From: Burkholderiales bacterium
Lineage (GTDB): Bacteria > Pseudomonadota > Gammaproteobacteria > Burkholderiales > Burkholderiaceae_C
Reading direction: 5' to 3'
NCBI GenBank assembly: GCA_019509985.1
Contig: JAEKLF010000038.1
Location: forward strand, 36,336 to 100,335
Length of the DNA stretch: 64,000 nucleotides
A model generated the notes under the pieces. That model was given only the letters and a program-made list of their open reading frames with translations, was not told the origin of the DNA and did no database searches. How positions within the stretch are numbered: position 1 is the stretch's first letter; each line of letters starts with the position of its first letter. Position numbers and translations under genes: made by a program. Positions 36,258 through 45,478 of the stretch are shown one piece after another.

Positions 36258-37247
36258 ATGAGCCCCCTTCTCTTCGCGCTGGCCCTGGCCGTCATGGTCC
36301 TGCTGGTCTACATGGGTCGCTACAGCGGCCGCGTGCGGGCTGAAGCCGCGCGCGTCATCGCCGCGCCGCCCGAGGCCGTTCGGGCCCGCGTGGCCGACTT
36401 GGCGCAGTGGCAGGCCTGGAACCCCTGGCTGGAACACGCGCGCGACGCGCGAGTCACGGTCGATGGCGAGACGCTGGCCTGGGACGTGCCCGAGGTCGGC
36501 AGCGCGCGCGTGCGCCAGTTCACGCCGGCCAGGCCGCTGACGCTGCGCCAGCACCTGGACTTCGCCCTGCCCTTCGCTTTCCGTGGCCGTTCGGACTGGC
36601 ACTTCGAGGCCGTGCCCGGCGGCACGCGCGTCACCTGGCGCTTCAAGGGTCGTGTCGCCTTCACGCTGCGCGCCTTCGCCGCGACCGTGCAGGGCGCAAC
36701 CGCACTGGACCTGCGCTTCGGCCTGGACCGCCTCGCCGCCACGCTCGAAGGCACCACCTCGGCAACCACGCCGGCCTATACGCTGAACTACACCGGCGTG
36801 CACGCGCAGCCCGCGCGCCTCAGCGCCCAACAGGCCTACCGCGGGCCGCTGGACACGCTGGCCAGCGAGCTGCCGCCGCGTGTGGCCGAGCTGCGCCGCC
36901 AACTGGGCCGGGCCGGCCTGCCCGCCGACGGCGTGGCGCGCGTGCTCTATCTGAAGACGCAGCTCAAGCGGCGCATCGTCGACTGCAAGATCGGCATCGA
37001 GCTGCCCGCGGCCGCGGCGCTGCCCGACGGCCTGGCCGCCCACGAGCAGCCCGCCCACAACGCCTACGTGCTGCGCTTCGACGGCCCGCCCGAGGCGCTG
37101 GAGCTGGCCTGGTACCAGGCCATGCAGCGCCTGCGCGTCGAGCAACGCCGCCCCGACCCGCGCCTGCCGCCCTATGCCCGCTATCTCGTCGACGCCGCGC
37201 CCGGGCAGCGCGGCACGGTCGACCTGCACCTGCCGCTGCTGCGCTGA
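36258..37247 (+). CDS. membrane-anchored SRPBCC (polyketide cyclase-like) protein with GyrI-like tail
   Basis: 329 residues. An N-terminal membrane helix (LLFALALAVMVLLVYMG) is followed by a START/SRPBCC fold: AARVIAAPPEAVRARVADLAQWQAWNPW, then WHFEAVPGGTRVTWRFKGR. The C-terminal half (from about residue 175) looks like a GyrI-like effector-binding domain (ending RYLVDAAPGQRGTVDLHLPLL). Function unknown; a small-molecule-binding role is inference from the fold. Its stop lies one base before the sigma-54 element of nasT. Confidence 0.7.
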   Translation: MSPLLFALALAVMVLLVYMGRYSGRVRAEAARVIAAPPEAVRARVADLAQWQAWNPWLEHARDARVTVDGETLAWDVPEVGSARVRQFTPARPLTLRQHLDFALPFAFRGRSDWHFEAVPGGTRVTWRFKGRVAFTLRAFAATVQGATALDLRFGLDRLAATLEGTTSATTPAYTLNYTGVHAQPARLSAQQAYRGPLDTLASELPPRVAELRRQLGRAGLPADGVARVLYLKTQLKRRIVDCKIGIELPAAAALPDGLAAHEQPAHNAYVLRFDGPPEALELAWYQAMQRLRVEQRRPDPRLPPYARYLVDAAPGQRGTVDLHLPLLR

Positions 37248-37263
37248 CGGCACGTTAGTTGCA
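37248..37263 (+). promoter_or_regulatory. sigma-54 promoter of nasT
   Basis: CGGCACG-TTAG-TTGC matches the TGGCACG-N4-TTGC consensus, with the exact GG (37249-37250) - ten bases - GC (37261-37262) spacing. Expected start of transcription is about 37274, only two bases before the nasT ATG, which would give an almost leaderless message. Confidence 0.72.
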
Positions 37264-37275
37264 ACGCCCGGGGGC

Positions 37276-37893
37276 ATGAACCCGCCCCCGCTCCCCCTGC
37301 CCGGGCTGCGCGTGCTGCTGGCCGACGCCGGCCAGCGGCGCAGCCCCGTCATCCGCCTGGAGCTGATCCGCCTGCGTTGCCAGCTCGTCGACGTGCTCGA
37401 TCTCGTCGCCGAGCCTCATGCGCTGGTCAATGCGCTGCAGCGCCTTGCGCCCGAGCTGCTGCTGATCGACTGCGACCACCCCACGCCCGAGCTGCTCGCC
37501 CAGCTCGGCGAAGCGCAGGCGCTGCGCCCGCGCCCCGTCCTGCTGGTGGCCGAGCAAATGACCCCGGAGCAGATGCGCGCGGCGCTGCAGGCCGGCGTCA
37601 GCGCGCTGCAGCTGGCCGGCCTGCAGCCCCAGCGCCTGGGCGTGCTGCTGCAGCTGGCCCTGGCCCGCTTCGAGCACGACCAGGCGCTGCAGCGCGACCT
37701 GCGCCACACCCAGACCCAGCTGGCCGAGCGCAAGCTCGTCGAGCGCGCCCGCGGCATCCTGATGCGCGAGCAGGGCCTGGACGAGGAAGCCGCCTTCCAG
37801 CGCCTGCGCCAGCTCGCCATGGACGGCGGCCAGACGCTGGCCGCCGTGTCCATGCGCCTCATTGATGCGCACCAGTTGCTACGCCCCCGCTGA
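37276..37893 (+). CDS. nasT: NasT-type response regulator with ANTAR RNA-binding domain
   Basis: 205 residues: a receiver-like N-terminus (GLRVLLADAG, LLLIDCDH) and a C-terminal ANTAR domain (about residues 145-200: AERKLVERARGILMREQGLDEEAAFQRLRQLAM). ANTAR proteins bind paired hexaloop hairpins in leader RNAs and block termination, here most likely in the nrtA leader that begins 147 bases downstream. No nasS gene, the usual nitrate-responsive inhibitor, is adjacent. The receiver lacks some canonical residues, so control may be by protein contact rather than phosphorylation. A sigma-54 promoter lies directly upstream. Confidence 0.88.
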   Translation: MNPPPLPLPGLRVLLADAGQRRSPVIRLELIRLRCQLVDVLDLVAEPHALVNALQRLAPELLLIDCDHPTPELLAQLGEAQALRPRPVLLVAEQMTPEQMRAALQAGVSALQLAGLQPQRLGVLLQLALARFEHDQALQRDLRHTQTQLAERKLVERARGILMREQGLDEEAAFQRLRQLAMDGGQTLAAVSMRLIDAHQLLRPR

Positions 37894-37967
37894 GGGCGCG
37901 GCGCACCAACACCAGCCCCTGTCCCACGCACCGGCCCGGCGCAAACCGTGCGCCGCGGGTCCCGCCA

Positions 37968-37984
37968 TGCGCCAAGCCCGTGCA
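37968..37984. promoter_or_regulatory. candidate NtrC binding site upstream of nrtA
   Basis: TGCGCC-AAGCC-CGTGCA matches the NtrC dyad TGCACC-N5-GGTGCA at 10 of 12 positions. It lies about 30 bases before the -24 element of the nrtA promoter, closer than a typical enhancer, so it may be one of several sites or reflect chance. Confidence 0.5.
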
Positions 37985-38013
37985 AGCCGGGCGCGAAGCG
38001 CCATCGCGAAAGC

Positions 38014-38029
38014 TGGCACGCAACCTGCT
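38014..38029 (+). promoter_or_regulatory. sigma-54 promoter of nrtA
   Basis: TGGCACG-CAAC-CTGC: perfect -24 element, -12 element one base off TTGC, with exact GG (38015-38016) - N10 - GC (38027-38028) spacing. Predicted transcription start is about 38040, immediately before the first ANTAR-type hairpin at 38041. Confidence 0.82.
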
Positions 38030-38040
38030 GAAACGGAACC

Positions 38041-38173
38041 GAGACCTGCAATGGCGCAGGACTCTTGGGCCGGCCGGCTGATGAATCGGCCGGCACTTCA
38101 GGACAACGACGTCCGACCTCCCCCTTTCCTGCGCCCATCGCGGCGCGGGAGAGACCCGGTCGCGACGTCGTTG
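38041..38173 (+). promoter_or_regulatory. ANTAR-responsive antitermination leader of the nrt operon
   Basis: Hairpin P1 is CCTGC-AATGGC-GCAGG (38045-38060), extended below by GAG/CTC across an A-A mismatch. Hairpin P2 is GGAC-AACGAC-GTCC (38101-38114). Both loops are six bases with A at position 1 and G at position 4, the ANTAR recognition pattern. A GC-rich hairpin (38073-38094) lies between them. The P2 region CAACGACGTC (38104-38113) is also perfectly complementary to GACGTCGTTG (38164-38173), followed by CCGCTTTGG, so P2 and the long hairpin are mutually exclusive. This is the expected design of an ANTAR-controlled terminator, though the T-run is short. Confidence 0.78.
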
Positions 38174-38200
38174 CCGCTTTGGAATCCGCAGGAGCCCGTG

Positions 38201-39457
38201 ATGACCGTCAGCGACCCTTCGACCGCCCTCGCCCCCATGCCCGACCCGCAGCGCCGCCGCCTGCTCGCCGCGGCCGCCGCATTGCCCGCAGCCGCACTGG
38301 CGGGCGGCGCCTGGGCCGCCGGCTCGGACAAGCCCGAGAAGGAGGAAGTGCGCATCGGCTTCATCCCTCTGACCGACTGCGCCAGCGTCGTCATGGCCTC
38401 GGTGCTGGGCTTCGACAAGAAGTACGGCGTCAAGATCATCCCCACCAAGGAAGCCTCCTGGGCTGGCGTGCGGGACAAGCTCGTCAATGGCGAGCTGGAC
38501 ATGGCCCACGTGCTTTACGGCCTGGTCTACGGCGTGCACCTGGGCACCAGCGGCCCCAAGAAGGACATGGCCGTGCTGATGGCCATCAACAACAACGGCC
38601 AGGCCATCAGCCTGTCCAAGACCCTGGCCGACAAGGGTGCCGTAGACGGCCCCTCGCTGGCCAAGGTGATGGCGGCCGACCCGCGCGAATACACCTTCGC
38701 CGGCACCTTCCCGACCGGCACCCACGCGATGTGGATGCACTACTGGCTGGCGGCCGCGGGCATCAACCCGCTGTCCGGCGCCAAGCTCATCACAGTGCCG
38801 CCGCCGCAGATGGTGGCGAACATGCGCGTGGGCAACATGGATGGCTTCTGCGTCGGCGAGCCCTGGAACCACCGCGCCATCATGGACGGCATCGGCATCA
38901 CGGCCAACACGACGCAGGACATCTGGAAGGACCACCCCGAGAAGGTGCTGGGCACGACGGCCGAGTTCGTCCAGAAGTACCCCAACACCACGCGCGCCGT
39001 GATGATGGCCGTGCTGGAGGCCAGCCGCTGGATCGACGCCAGCCTGTCCAACAAGCTGAAGATGGCCGAGACGGTGGCGCAGAAGGCCTACATCAACACC
39101 GGCGTCGAGGCCATCAACCAGCGCATCCTGGGCCGCTACCAGAACGGCCTGGGCAAGACCTGGGACGACCCCGACCACATGAAGTTCTTCAACGACGGGG
39201 CGGTGAACTATCCCTACCTGTCCGACGGCATGTGGTTCCTGACCCAGCACAAGCGCTGGGGCCTGCTCAAGGCCCACCCCGACTACCTGGCCGTCGCCAA
39301 GCAGGTCAACCAGACAGCGCTCTACAAGCAGGTGGCCACGGCCATGGGCATCAGCGTGCCCAAGAGTGACTTCCGCACCAGCAAGCTGATCGACGGCGTT
39401 GTCTGGGATGGCAAGGACCCGGCGAAGTACGCCGACGGCTTCAAGATCAAGGCTTAA
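38201..39457 (+). CDS. nrtA: nitrate ABC transporter substrate-binding protein (NrtA/CmpA family)
   Basis: 418 residues with a Tat-like signal (DPQRRRLLAAAAALPAAALAGGAWA). Family features: VRIGFIPLTDCASVVMAS, DMAHVLYGLVYGVHLG, FPTGTHAMWMHYWLAAAGINP and GFCVGEPWNHRAI. Captures nitrate or nitrite in the periplasm. GGAG seven bases upstream supports the ATG at 38201. It is followed after two bases by nrtB. Its export signal distinguishes it from the cytoplasmic NasS sensor of the same fold. Confidence 0.93.
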   Translation: MTVSDPSTALAPMPDPQRRRLLAAAAALPAAALAGGAWAAGSDKPEKEEVRIGFIPLTDCASVVMASVLGFDKKYGVKIIPTKEASWAGVRDKLVNGELDMAHVLYGLVYGVHLGTSGPKKDMAVLMAINNNGQAISLSKTLADKGAVDGPSLAKVMAADPREYTFAGTFPTGTHAMWMHYWLAAAGINPLSGAKLITVPPPQMVANMRVGNMDGFCVGEPWNHRAIMDGIGITANTTQDIWKDHPEKVLGTTAEFVQKYPNTTRAVMMAVLEASRWIDASLSNKLKMAETVAQKAYINTGVEAINQRILGRYQNGLGKTWDDPDHMKFFNDGAVNYPYLSDGMWFLTQHKRWGLLKAHPDYLAVAKQVNQTALYKQVATAMGISVPKSDFRTSKLIDGVVWDGKDPAKYADGFKIKA

Positions 39458-39459
39458 TC

Positions 39460-40276
39460 ATGGTCTCCGCAGTCTTCCACTCCCCAGGCGACAGCGCCGC
39501 CTCGACCCCCACCTCGGCCACCGCCGCGGTCAGCGTCAGCCGCCCGCCGGCCACGACGGCCGAGCCCGCTGCCGCACCCGATCCCAAGGTCAGGCTGCGT
39601 CGCGGCGGCATCGACTGGCGCGCCATCGCGCTGCGCGTGCTGCCGCCGGTGCTCAGCCTGGCGATGCTGATCGGCATCTGGGCCCTGGCGACGATGAAGG
39701 GCGGCAGCTTCCCCACCCCGGCCGCCACCTTCGATGCCGCCGTCAAGCTGTTCTCCGATCCCTTCTACAGCAACGGTCCCAATGACCAGGGCATAGGCTG
39801 GAACATCCTGAACTCGCTGGGGCGCGTGGGCATGGGCTTCGGCCTGGCCGCGCTGGTCGGCATCCCGCTGGGCTTCATCATCGGCCGCTTCGACTTCGCC
39901 AACCGCATGGTGTCGCCGCTGATCTCGTTGCTCAAGCCCGTGTCGCCGCTGGCCTGGCTGCCCATCGGCCTGCTGGTGTTCAAGAGCGCCAACCCGGCGG
40001 CGATCTGGACCATCTTCATCTGCTCGATCTGGCCCATGGTCGTCAATACGGCGGTCGGCGTGCAGCGCGTGCCGGTGGACTACCTGAACCTGGCTGGTCA
40101 TCGTCGCAGCCGAGATGCTGACCGGCGGCGTCGGCATCGGCTTCTGGGTCTGGGACGAGTGGAACAACCTCAACGTCGCCCACATCATCATCGCCATCTT
40201 CGTCATCGGCACCGTCGGGCTGCTGCTCGAGTGGGCGCTGATGTCCCTTGCCAAGCACTTCTCTTTCGAGGACTGA
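39460..40276 (+). pseudogene. nrtB: nitrate ABC transporter permease, broken by an internal out-of-frame deletion
   Basis: The first frame reads a normal NrtB N-terminus and membrane helices (VLPPVLSLAMLIGIWALATMKGG, GFGLAALVGIPLGFIIGRFDF, SPLAWLPIGLLVFKSANPAAIWT) up to VPVDYLNLA near 40094. The protein should continue with about 34 residues holding the ATPase-contact (EAA) loop and the next helix. Instead, the next conserved piece, WLVIVAAEMLTGGVGIGFWV, appears at once in another frame and runs to a normal C-terminus (LAKHFSFED, stop 40274-40276). About 107 bases are missing by comparison with the family. The junction word CCTGGC (40089-40094) fits both sides. In the first frame translation reads on for hundreds of codons of unrelated residues. 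As written NrtB is non-functional. Confidence 0.88.
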
Positions 40277-40279
40277 GCC

Positions 40280-41083
<804 letters not shown>

Positions 41084-41232
41084 CCGGTCACGCCGAAATA
41101 GCACTTGAAGGACGGATCCACCGCCTTGCGCCTGCCGCCAATGAGCTTCAGGCCCCAGGTCGAACCGTAGACGTCCATCCGGCCGGGCCGCCTGCTGACA
41201 ACGCTCGGTGCTGCGTCGTGCAGACTGGCTGG

Positions 41233-41880
41233 ATGAATCACTGCAACGAACTGCTGGTTGATTGGGGTCGCGGCTGGGCCGCGTCGCGCGGCACCGCCGC
41301 ACCCTTGCCCCTGGGCGACGGCGCCTGGCGCATCGAGGTCGGCTTGGCCGGCCATCGCTGGCGCGACCTGCTGCCGGCCTGGGGCGGTGAGCGCCTCTTC
41401 GCCTGGGCGGAGCGCGTGGCCGCGCCGGGCATGTGGATCAAGGCCCTGGCCGACCCGGCCACGCTGTGCCTGCCGGCGGGCTGGCAAATTCAGGCCACCG
41501 AATACCTGATGAACACGCCGCTTGCCGGCGCCATCAACGCGCCGCTGCCATCGCTCGCCTCCGGCTACCGCGCCGACTGGCTGCACGAGACGGCGGCCAT
41601 CGAATGCCGCGTGCTGGCGGCCGACGGCCAGCTGGCCGCCAGCGCCCGCGCCGGCCTGGCCGGCGCGCATGCGGTATTCGATCAGGTCGTCACGCACGAG
41701 GCCCACCGCCGCCGCGGCCTGGCGCGGCACGCGATGGCCGGCCTGGGCCGGGCTGCCCAGTTGCGCGGCGCCCGCGAGGGTGTGCTGGTGGCGACCGAGG
41801 ACGGCCGCGCGCTGTACGCGGCCCAGGGCTGGCATGTAGCGTCGCTGATGGCCGCGGCCTGCGTGGCCGAGCCGGACTAA
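41233..41880 (+). CDS. GNAT-family N-acetyltransferase-like protein
   Basis: 215 residues. The C-terminal half has the acetyl-CoA pattern VFDQVVTHEAHRRRGLARHAMAGLGRAA, where RRRGLAR is the R/Q-x-x-G-x-G/A loop, then GVLVATEDGRALYAAQGW typical of GNAT folds. The first 110 residues are unassigned. Substrate is unknown. It stands 149 bases after nrtD on the same strand and is probably not part of the nitrate operon. Confidence 0.78.
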   Translation: MNHCNELLVDWGRGWAASRGTAAPLPLGDGAWRIEVGLAGHRWRDLLPAWGGERLFAWAERVAAPGMWIKALADPATLCLPAGWQIQATEYLMNTPLAGAINAPLPSLASGYRADWLHETAAIECRVLAADGQLAASARAGLAGAHAVFDQVVTHEAHRRRGLARHAMAGLGRAAQLRGAREGVLVATEDGRALYAAQGWHVASLMAAACVAEPD

Positions 41881-41883
41881 CGT

Positions 41884-42621
41884 TCACATCAACGCCAGCG
41901 CGTCGGCGCCCGCCGCCAGCCGCATCGGACCATCGGCCTCGGTCGCCGCGCGCCAGACCGCCTCGGCCACATCCTGCGCCCGCGTGACCTCCTCGGTCGA
42001 CTGGGCCCAGCCGGCAAACACCTGCCCGGCCAGCTCCGCATAGGCCTCGGGAATGCTGCCCTGCATGCGCGAGCGGGCGTTCTCGCCGAAGCGCGTCGTC
42101 GGCGAGCGGCCGGGCAGCACCAGGCGCGCGCGGATGCCGAAGGGCGCCAGCTCCAGCGCCAGCACTTCGGTGAAGGCATTCACGGCCGCCTTGCTCGCCG
42201 TGTAGACGGCCAACAGCGGCAAGGCCTTCAGCGTCACGCTGGACGTGACGTTGATGACCACGCCCGCGCGACGCTCGCGGAACTGCGGCAGCACGGCCTG
42301 CGTCATCGCCATCGTGCCGAAGGTGTTGGCCTCGAAGATCTCGCGCACCTGGGCCATGGGGATGCCCTCCAGCGCGCCGAGCAGGCCGATGCCGGCGTTG
42401 TTGACCAGCACGTCGATGGGGCCGGCCGCGGCGACGGCGCGGCGGATGCTGTCGGCGTCGGTCACGTCCAGCGCCAGCACGCGCAGGCCCTCGGCGGGCG
42501 GCAGCACGTCCTCGCGCGGCGTGCGCATCGTCGCGATGACCTGCCAGCCCCGGGCGAGGAAGTAGCGGGCGGTTTCCAGGCCGAAGCCGGACGAGCAGCC
42601 GGTGATCAGAACGGTTTTCAT
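41884..42621 (-). CDS. short-chain dehydrogenase/reductase
   Basis: 245 residues, classical SDR. Cofactor motif TGCSSGFG at residues 7-14, DVTDADSI, NNAGIG, catalytic Ser in INVTSSVTLKA and YxxxK as YTASK. The start is the ATG at 42621. Substrate unknown. It is divergent from an AraC regulator with 96 bases between them, a common layout for a regulator and its target. Confidence 0.9.
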   Translation of the reverse strand: MKTVLITGCSSGFGLETARYFLARGWQVIATMRTPREDVLPPAEGLRVLALDVTDADSIRRAVAAAGPIDVLVNNAGIGLLGALEGIPMAQVREIFEANTFGTMAMTQAVLPQFRERRAGVVINVTSSVTLKALPLLAVYTASKAAVNAFTEVLALELAPFGIRARLVLPGRSPTTRFGENARSRMQGSIPEAYAELAGQVFAGWAQSTEEVTRAQDVAEAVWRAATEADGPMRLAAGADALALM

Positions 42622-42717
42622 GGGGAAGTCCTTGGGTTGCGGATGCCGCCACGATAGGACGGTGCCGCAGGACTGACTACACTTGAAAATCCGTAAAACA
42701 TTAGCAATCGTCCTGCC

Positions 42718-43617
42718 ATGATCGATCCTCTGGCCGAGGTCGTCGGCCTGCTGCAACCGGGCGCTCGCTTCTCCAAGGTCGTCGCCGGCGCGGGCGCCTG
42801 GCGGGTGCGCCGCGCGGAGGCGGGCCTGCCCTTCTACGCCGTCGTGCTGGAGGGCGCTTTCCGACTCGCCGTCGACGGGCAGGAGCCGTTGCCGCTGCAG
42901 GCCGGCGACTTCGTCCTCGTCCCGGCCGCCCAGCCCTTCACCAACAGCAGCGCCGAACCACCCCCGCCGGACATGCCCGACACGCTGCCGGTGCAGCAGC
43001 CCGACGGCAGCTTCCGCTTCGGCCGGCCGGATGGCCCGCCCGACGTGCGCCTGCTGGTGGGCCATTGCACCTTCGGCTCGCCGGACGCGGCGCTGCTGGT
43101 GTCGCTGCTGCCGCAACTGCTGCACGTGAGCGGCGAGCCGCGGCTGATCGCGCTGGTACAGCTGGTGGTTGACGAGACGCGCGCCCAGCGCCCGGCACGC
43201 GAGGAAGTGATGTCGCGGCTGCTGGAGGTGTTGCTCATCGAGGCGCTGCGGTCACCCCAGGGCCCGACCGCATCGCCCGGCCTCGTGCGCGGCCTGGCCG
43301 ACGCGCGCCTGGCCGCGGCGCTGCGCCGCCTGCATGAAGAGCCGGCCCGGTCATGGACGGTCGCGTCACTGGCCAAGGAAGCGGCGCTGTCGCGCTCGGC
43401 CTTCTTCGAGCGCTTCAGCCGCGCGGTGGGCCTGGCGCCCATGAGCTATCTGCTGGCCTGGCGCATGGCGCTCGCCCGCAAGTTGCTGCGCGACGAAGGC
43501 CTGGCCGTGGCCGAGGTGGCCGAGCGCGTCGGCTACAGCTCGGCCAGCACCTTCAGCGTGGCCTTCACGCGCCACATGGGCCAGCCACCGGCGCGCTACG
43601 GGCGGCAGGCGGCCTAG
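42718..43617 (+). CDS. AraC-family regulator with cupin-type sensor
   Basis: 299 residues. The N-terminal Cupin_6-like region (FYAVVLEGAFRLAVDG, LQAGDFVLVPAAQPF) is followed by a C-terminal AraC domain (about residues 200-295): WTVASLAKEAALSRSAFFERFSRAVGLAPMSYL and VAERVGYSSASTFSVAFTRHMGQPPARY. It likely regulates the divergent SDR gene. The promoter gap contains the only AT-rich stretch nearby (ACTTGAAAATCCGTAAAACA), a plausible operator or promoter. Its stop overlaps that of the convergent kinase by four bases. Confidence 0.9.
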   Translation: MIDPLAEVVGLLQPGARFSKVVAGAGAWRVRRAEAGLPFYAVVLEGAFRLAVDGQEPLPLQAGDFVLVPAAQPFTNSSAEPPPPDMPDTLPVQQPDGSFRFGRPDGPPDVRLLVGHCTFGSPDAALLVSLLPQLLHVSGEPRLIALVQLVVDETRAQRPAREEVMSRLLEVLLIEALRSPQGPTASPGLVRGLADARLAAALRRLHEEPARSWTVASLAKEAALSRSAFFERFSRAVGLAPMSYLLAWRMALARKLLRDEGLAVAEVAERVGYSSASTFSVAFTRHMGQPPARYGRQAA

Positions 43618-44774
43618 AAGACGACCTCGGCCCGCAGCCCGCCCTCGGGCCGGTTGCTCAGCACCAGCAGCGCGCCCTGGCGCCGCACCAGTTGCTGCGC
43701 GATGTACAGGCCCAGCCCCGTGCCGCCCGTCGCGCGGTTGCGAGAACTCTCGACGCGGCGGAAGGGCTGGCGCACGCGCTCCAGCTCGGCTTCGGGAATG
43801 CCGGGGCCGTTGTCCTCGACGACCAGCCGCGTCACGCCGGCGGCGAGGTCGACGCTGACCCGGGCGTTGCCGGCATAACGCAGCGCATTGCCAACCAGGT
43901 TGTCGACGACGCGGCGCAGCGCGACCGGGTCGGCGCTGATGACCGCACTCGGGCCTTCGAAGCTGACCGTGGCGCCAGCCTCGGCGAGGTCGTCGACGGC
44001 CGACTGCGCCAGCGCCGACAGGTCCACACGTTGCATGTCGGCGGCCTCAGCCGGGCGGAACACCTCGATGACGCTCTCGACGAGGCGGTTCATCTCGCGG
44101 ATGTCGTCCACGCAGCGCTCGCGCACGCCGGCCTCGACCTCGCCCGTCTCCAGCCTCAGGCGCATGCGTGTCAGCGGCGTGCGCAGGTCGTGCGAGATGG
44201 CCGCGATCATCAGGCCGCGCTCCTCGAACTGGCCGCTCAGCTCAGCGGCCATGCGGTTGAACACGGTGGCGGCCTCGCGCACTTCGCGGGTGCCATCGCC
44301 CTCGTCCAGCGTGGGCGCCGGCAGGCCGCGCGCCAGCGCCGGTGTCAGCCCGCGCGCGGCGCCCACCAGCCGGCCCATGGGTCGCGCCAGCCAGCGCGAC
44401 CCCCACCAGGCGGCCAGCGCGATGACCAGCACGCGCATGCCGTAGTCGACCAGGCTGCCGCGCAGCGACAGCGTTGGCGGCAGCGACGGGAAGGTCGGCA
44501 TATGGCCCCTGGCCGCATGCCCAGGTCCGCCGGGTCCTGCGGAGCCACGCTCGGGGCCTACCGCGCCACGCGGGCCGGGCCCGGGGGCGTCGTCGCCAAA
44601 GTCTGGCGGCTCGCGCGGCGGTAGTGGCTCGACGTGAGCCGGCCGCGTCATCACGTTCAGCGGCCCCTGGGTGACGAGTGTCCAGGCGGCCAGATGGCTG
44701 AGCACCAGCGCGGCCCACATCAGCAGGAAGAGCCTGAGACCCAGGCCGTCCCAATCGCGCCAGCGCTTCAACAT
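43614..44774 (-). CDS. OmpR-system sensor histidine kinase
   Basis: 386 residues. Helix 1 near residues 13-34 (LRLFLLMWAALVLSHLAAW), a short Pro/Gly-rich periplasmic loop of about 75 residues, helix 2 (VLVIALAAWWGSRWLA), HAMP, and a transmitter with AAISHDLRTPLTRMRLRLE, N box VVDNLVGNALRYAG, G1 VEDNGPGIPE and G2 GTGLGLYIAQQL. The Pro/Gly loop is unlikely to bind a small ligand and may contact an envelope partner. Overlaps the upstream regulator gene by seven bases. Confidence 0.9.
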   Translation of the reverse strand: MLKRWRDWDGLGLRLFLLMWAALVLSHLAAWTLVTQGPLNVMTRPAHVEPLPPREPPDFGDDAPGPGPRGAVGPERGSAGPGGPGHAARGHMPTFPSLPPTLSLRGSLVDYGMRVLVIALAAWWGSRWLARPMGRLVGAARGLTPALARGLPAPTLDEGDGTREVREAATVFNRMAAELSGQFEERGLMIAAISHDLRTPLTRMRLRLETGEVEAGVRERCVDDIREMNRLVESVIEVFRPAEAADMQRVDLSALAQSAVDDLAEAGATVSFEGPSAVISADPVALRRVVDNLVGNALRYAGNARVSVDLAAGVTRLVVEDNGPGIPEAELERVRQPFRRVESSRNRATGGTGLGLYIAQQLVRRQGALLVLSNRPEGGLRAEVVF

Positions 44775-45478
44775 GGGCTCACCTCGGCATCGAACAGATA
44801 GCCCTCGCCGCGCACGGTGCGGATCAGGCTGGGCTCGCGCGCCGTGTCGCCGAGCTTGGCGCGCAGCCGCGACACGGCGAGGTCGATGCTGCGATCGTTG
44901 ACCTCGACGCCGGACGCGCGGGTCAGCTCGATGAGCTGGTCACGGCTGAGCACGCGGCCGGGCCGCTGCACGAAGGCCGCGAGCAGCCGGAACTCGGCGC
45001 TGGACAGTGCGATGCCCACGTCGTCCGCGTTGATGAGCTGGCGTGTCAGGCGGTCGAAACGCCAGCGGCCGAAGCGCAGCAGCCGCGTGTCCTCCGGCGC
45101 CGCGGCGCCCTTGCTCGCGCGCCTCGTGAGCGCCTGCAGGCGCGCGACGAGTTCGCGCGGCTCGAAAGGCTTGGCGAGGTAGTCGTCGGCACCGAGCTCC
45201 AGGCCGATGACGCGGCTCATCGTGTCGCCGCGCGCGGTCAGCATCAGCACGGGTGGCGCCTCCGGCTGGGTGGACAGCCAGCGCAGCAGCGCCAGGCCAT
45301 CTTCGCCGGGCAACATCAGGTCGAGCACGATGACGTCGACCGCGTCGGCGGCCAGCAGCCGCCGCATTGCCTGGCCATCGGCCGCCGCGCTGATCCGCCA
45401 GCCAAAGCCCTGCAGATAGGCGGTCAGGCTGGTGCGGATCTCGGCGTCATCGTCGACGACCAGGCAATGTCCCGTCAT
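44768..45478 (-). CDS. OmpR-family response regulator
   Basis: 236 residues. Full receiver: VVDDDAEI, phospho-Asp in VIVLDLMLPGEDG, Thr in MLTARGDTM and Lys in LAKPFEPREL. The C-terminal winged helix has SSAEFRLLAAFVQRPGRVLSRDQLIELTRA and RSIDLAVSRLRAKLGD, ending in RGEGYLFDAEV. Lies between the dioxygenase-like gene and the kinase with overlapping ends (four and seven bases). Confidence 0.93.
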   Translation of the reverse strand: MTGHCLVVDDDAEIRTSLTAYLQGFGWRISAAADGQAMRRLLAADAVDVIVLDLMLPGEDGLALLRWLSTQPEAPPVLMLTARGDTMSRVIGLELGADDYLAKPFEPRELVARLQALTRRASKGAAAPEDTRLLRFGRWRFDRLTRQLINADDVGIALSSAEFRLLAAFVQRPGRVLSRDQLIELTRASGVEVNDRSIDLAVSRLRAKLGDTAREPSLIRTVRGEGYLFDAEVSPC

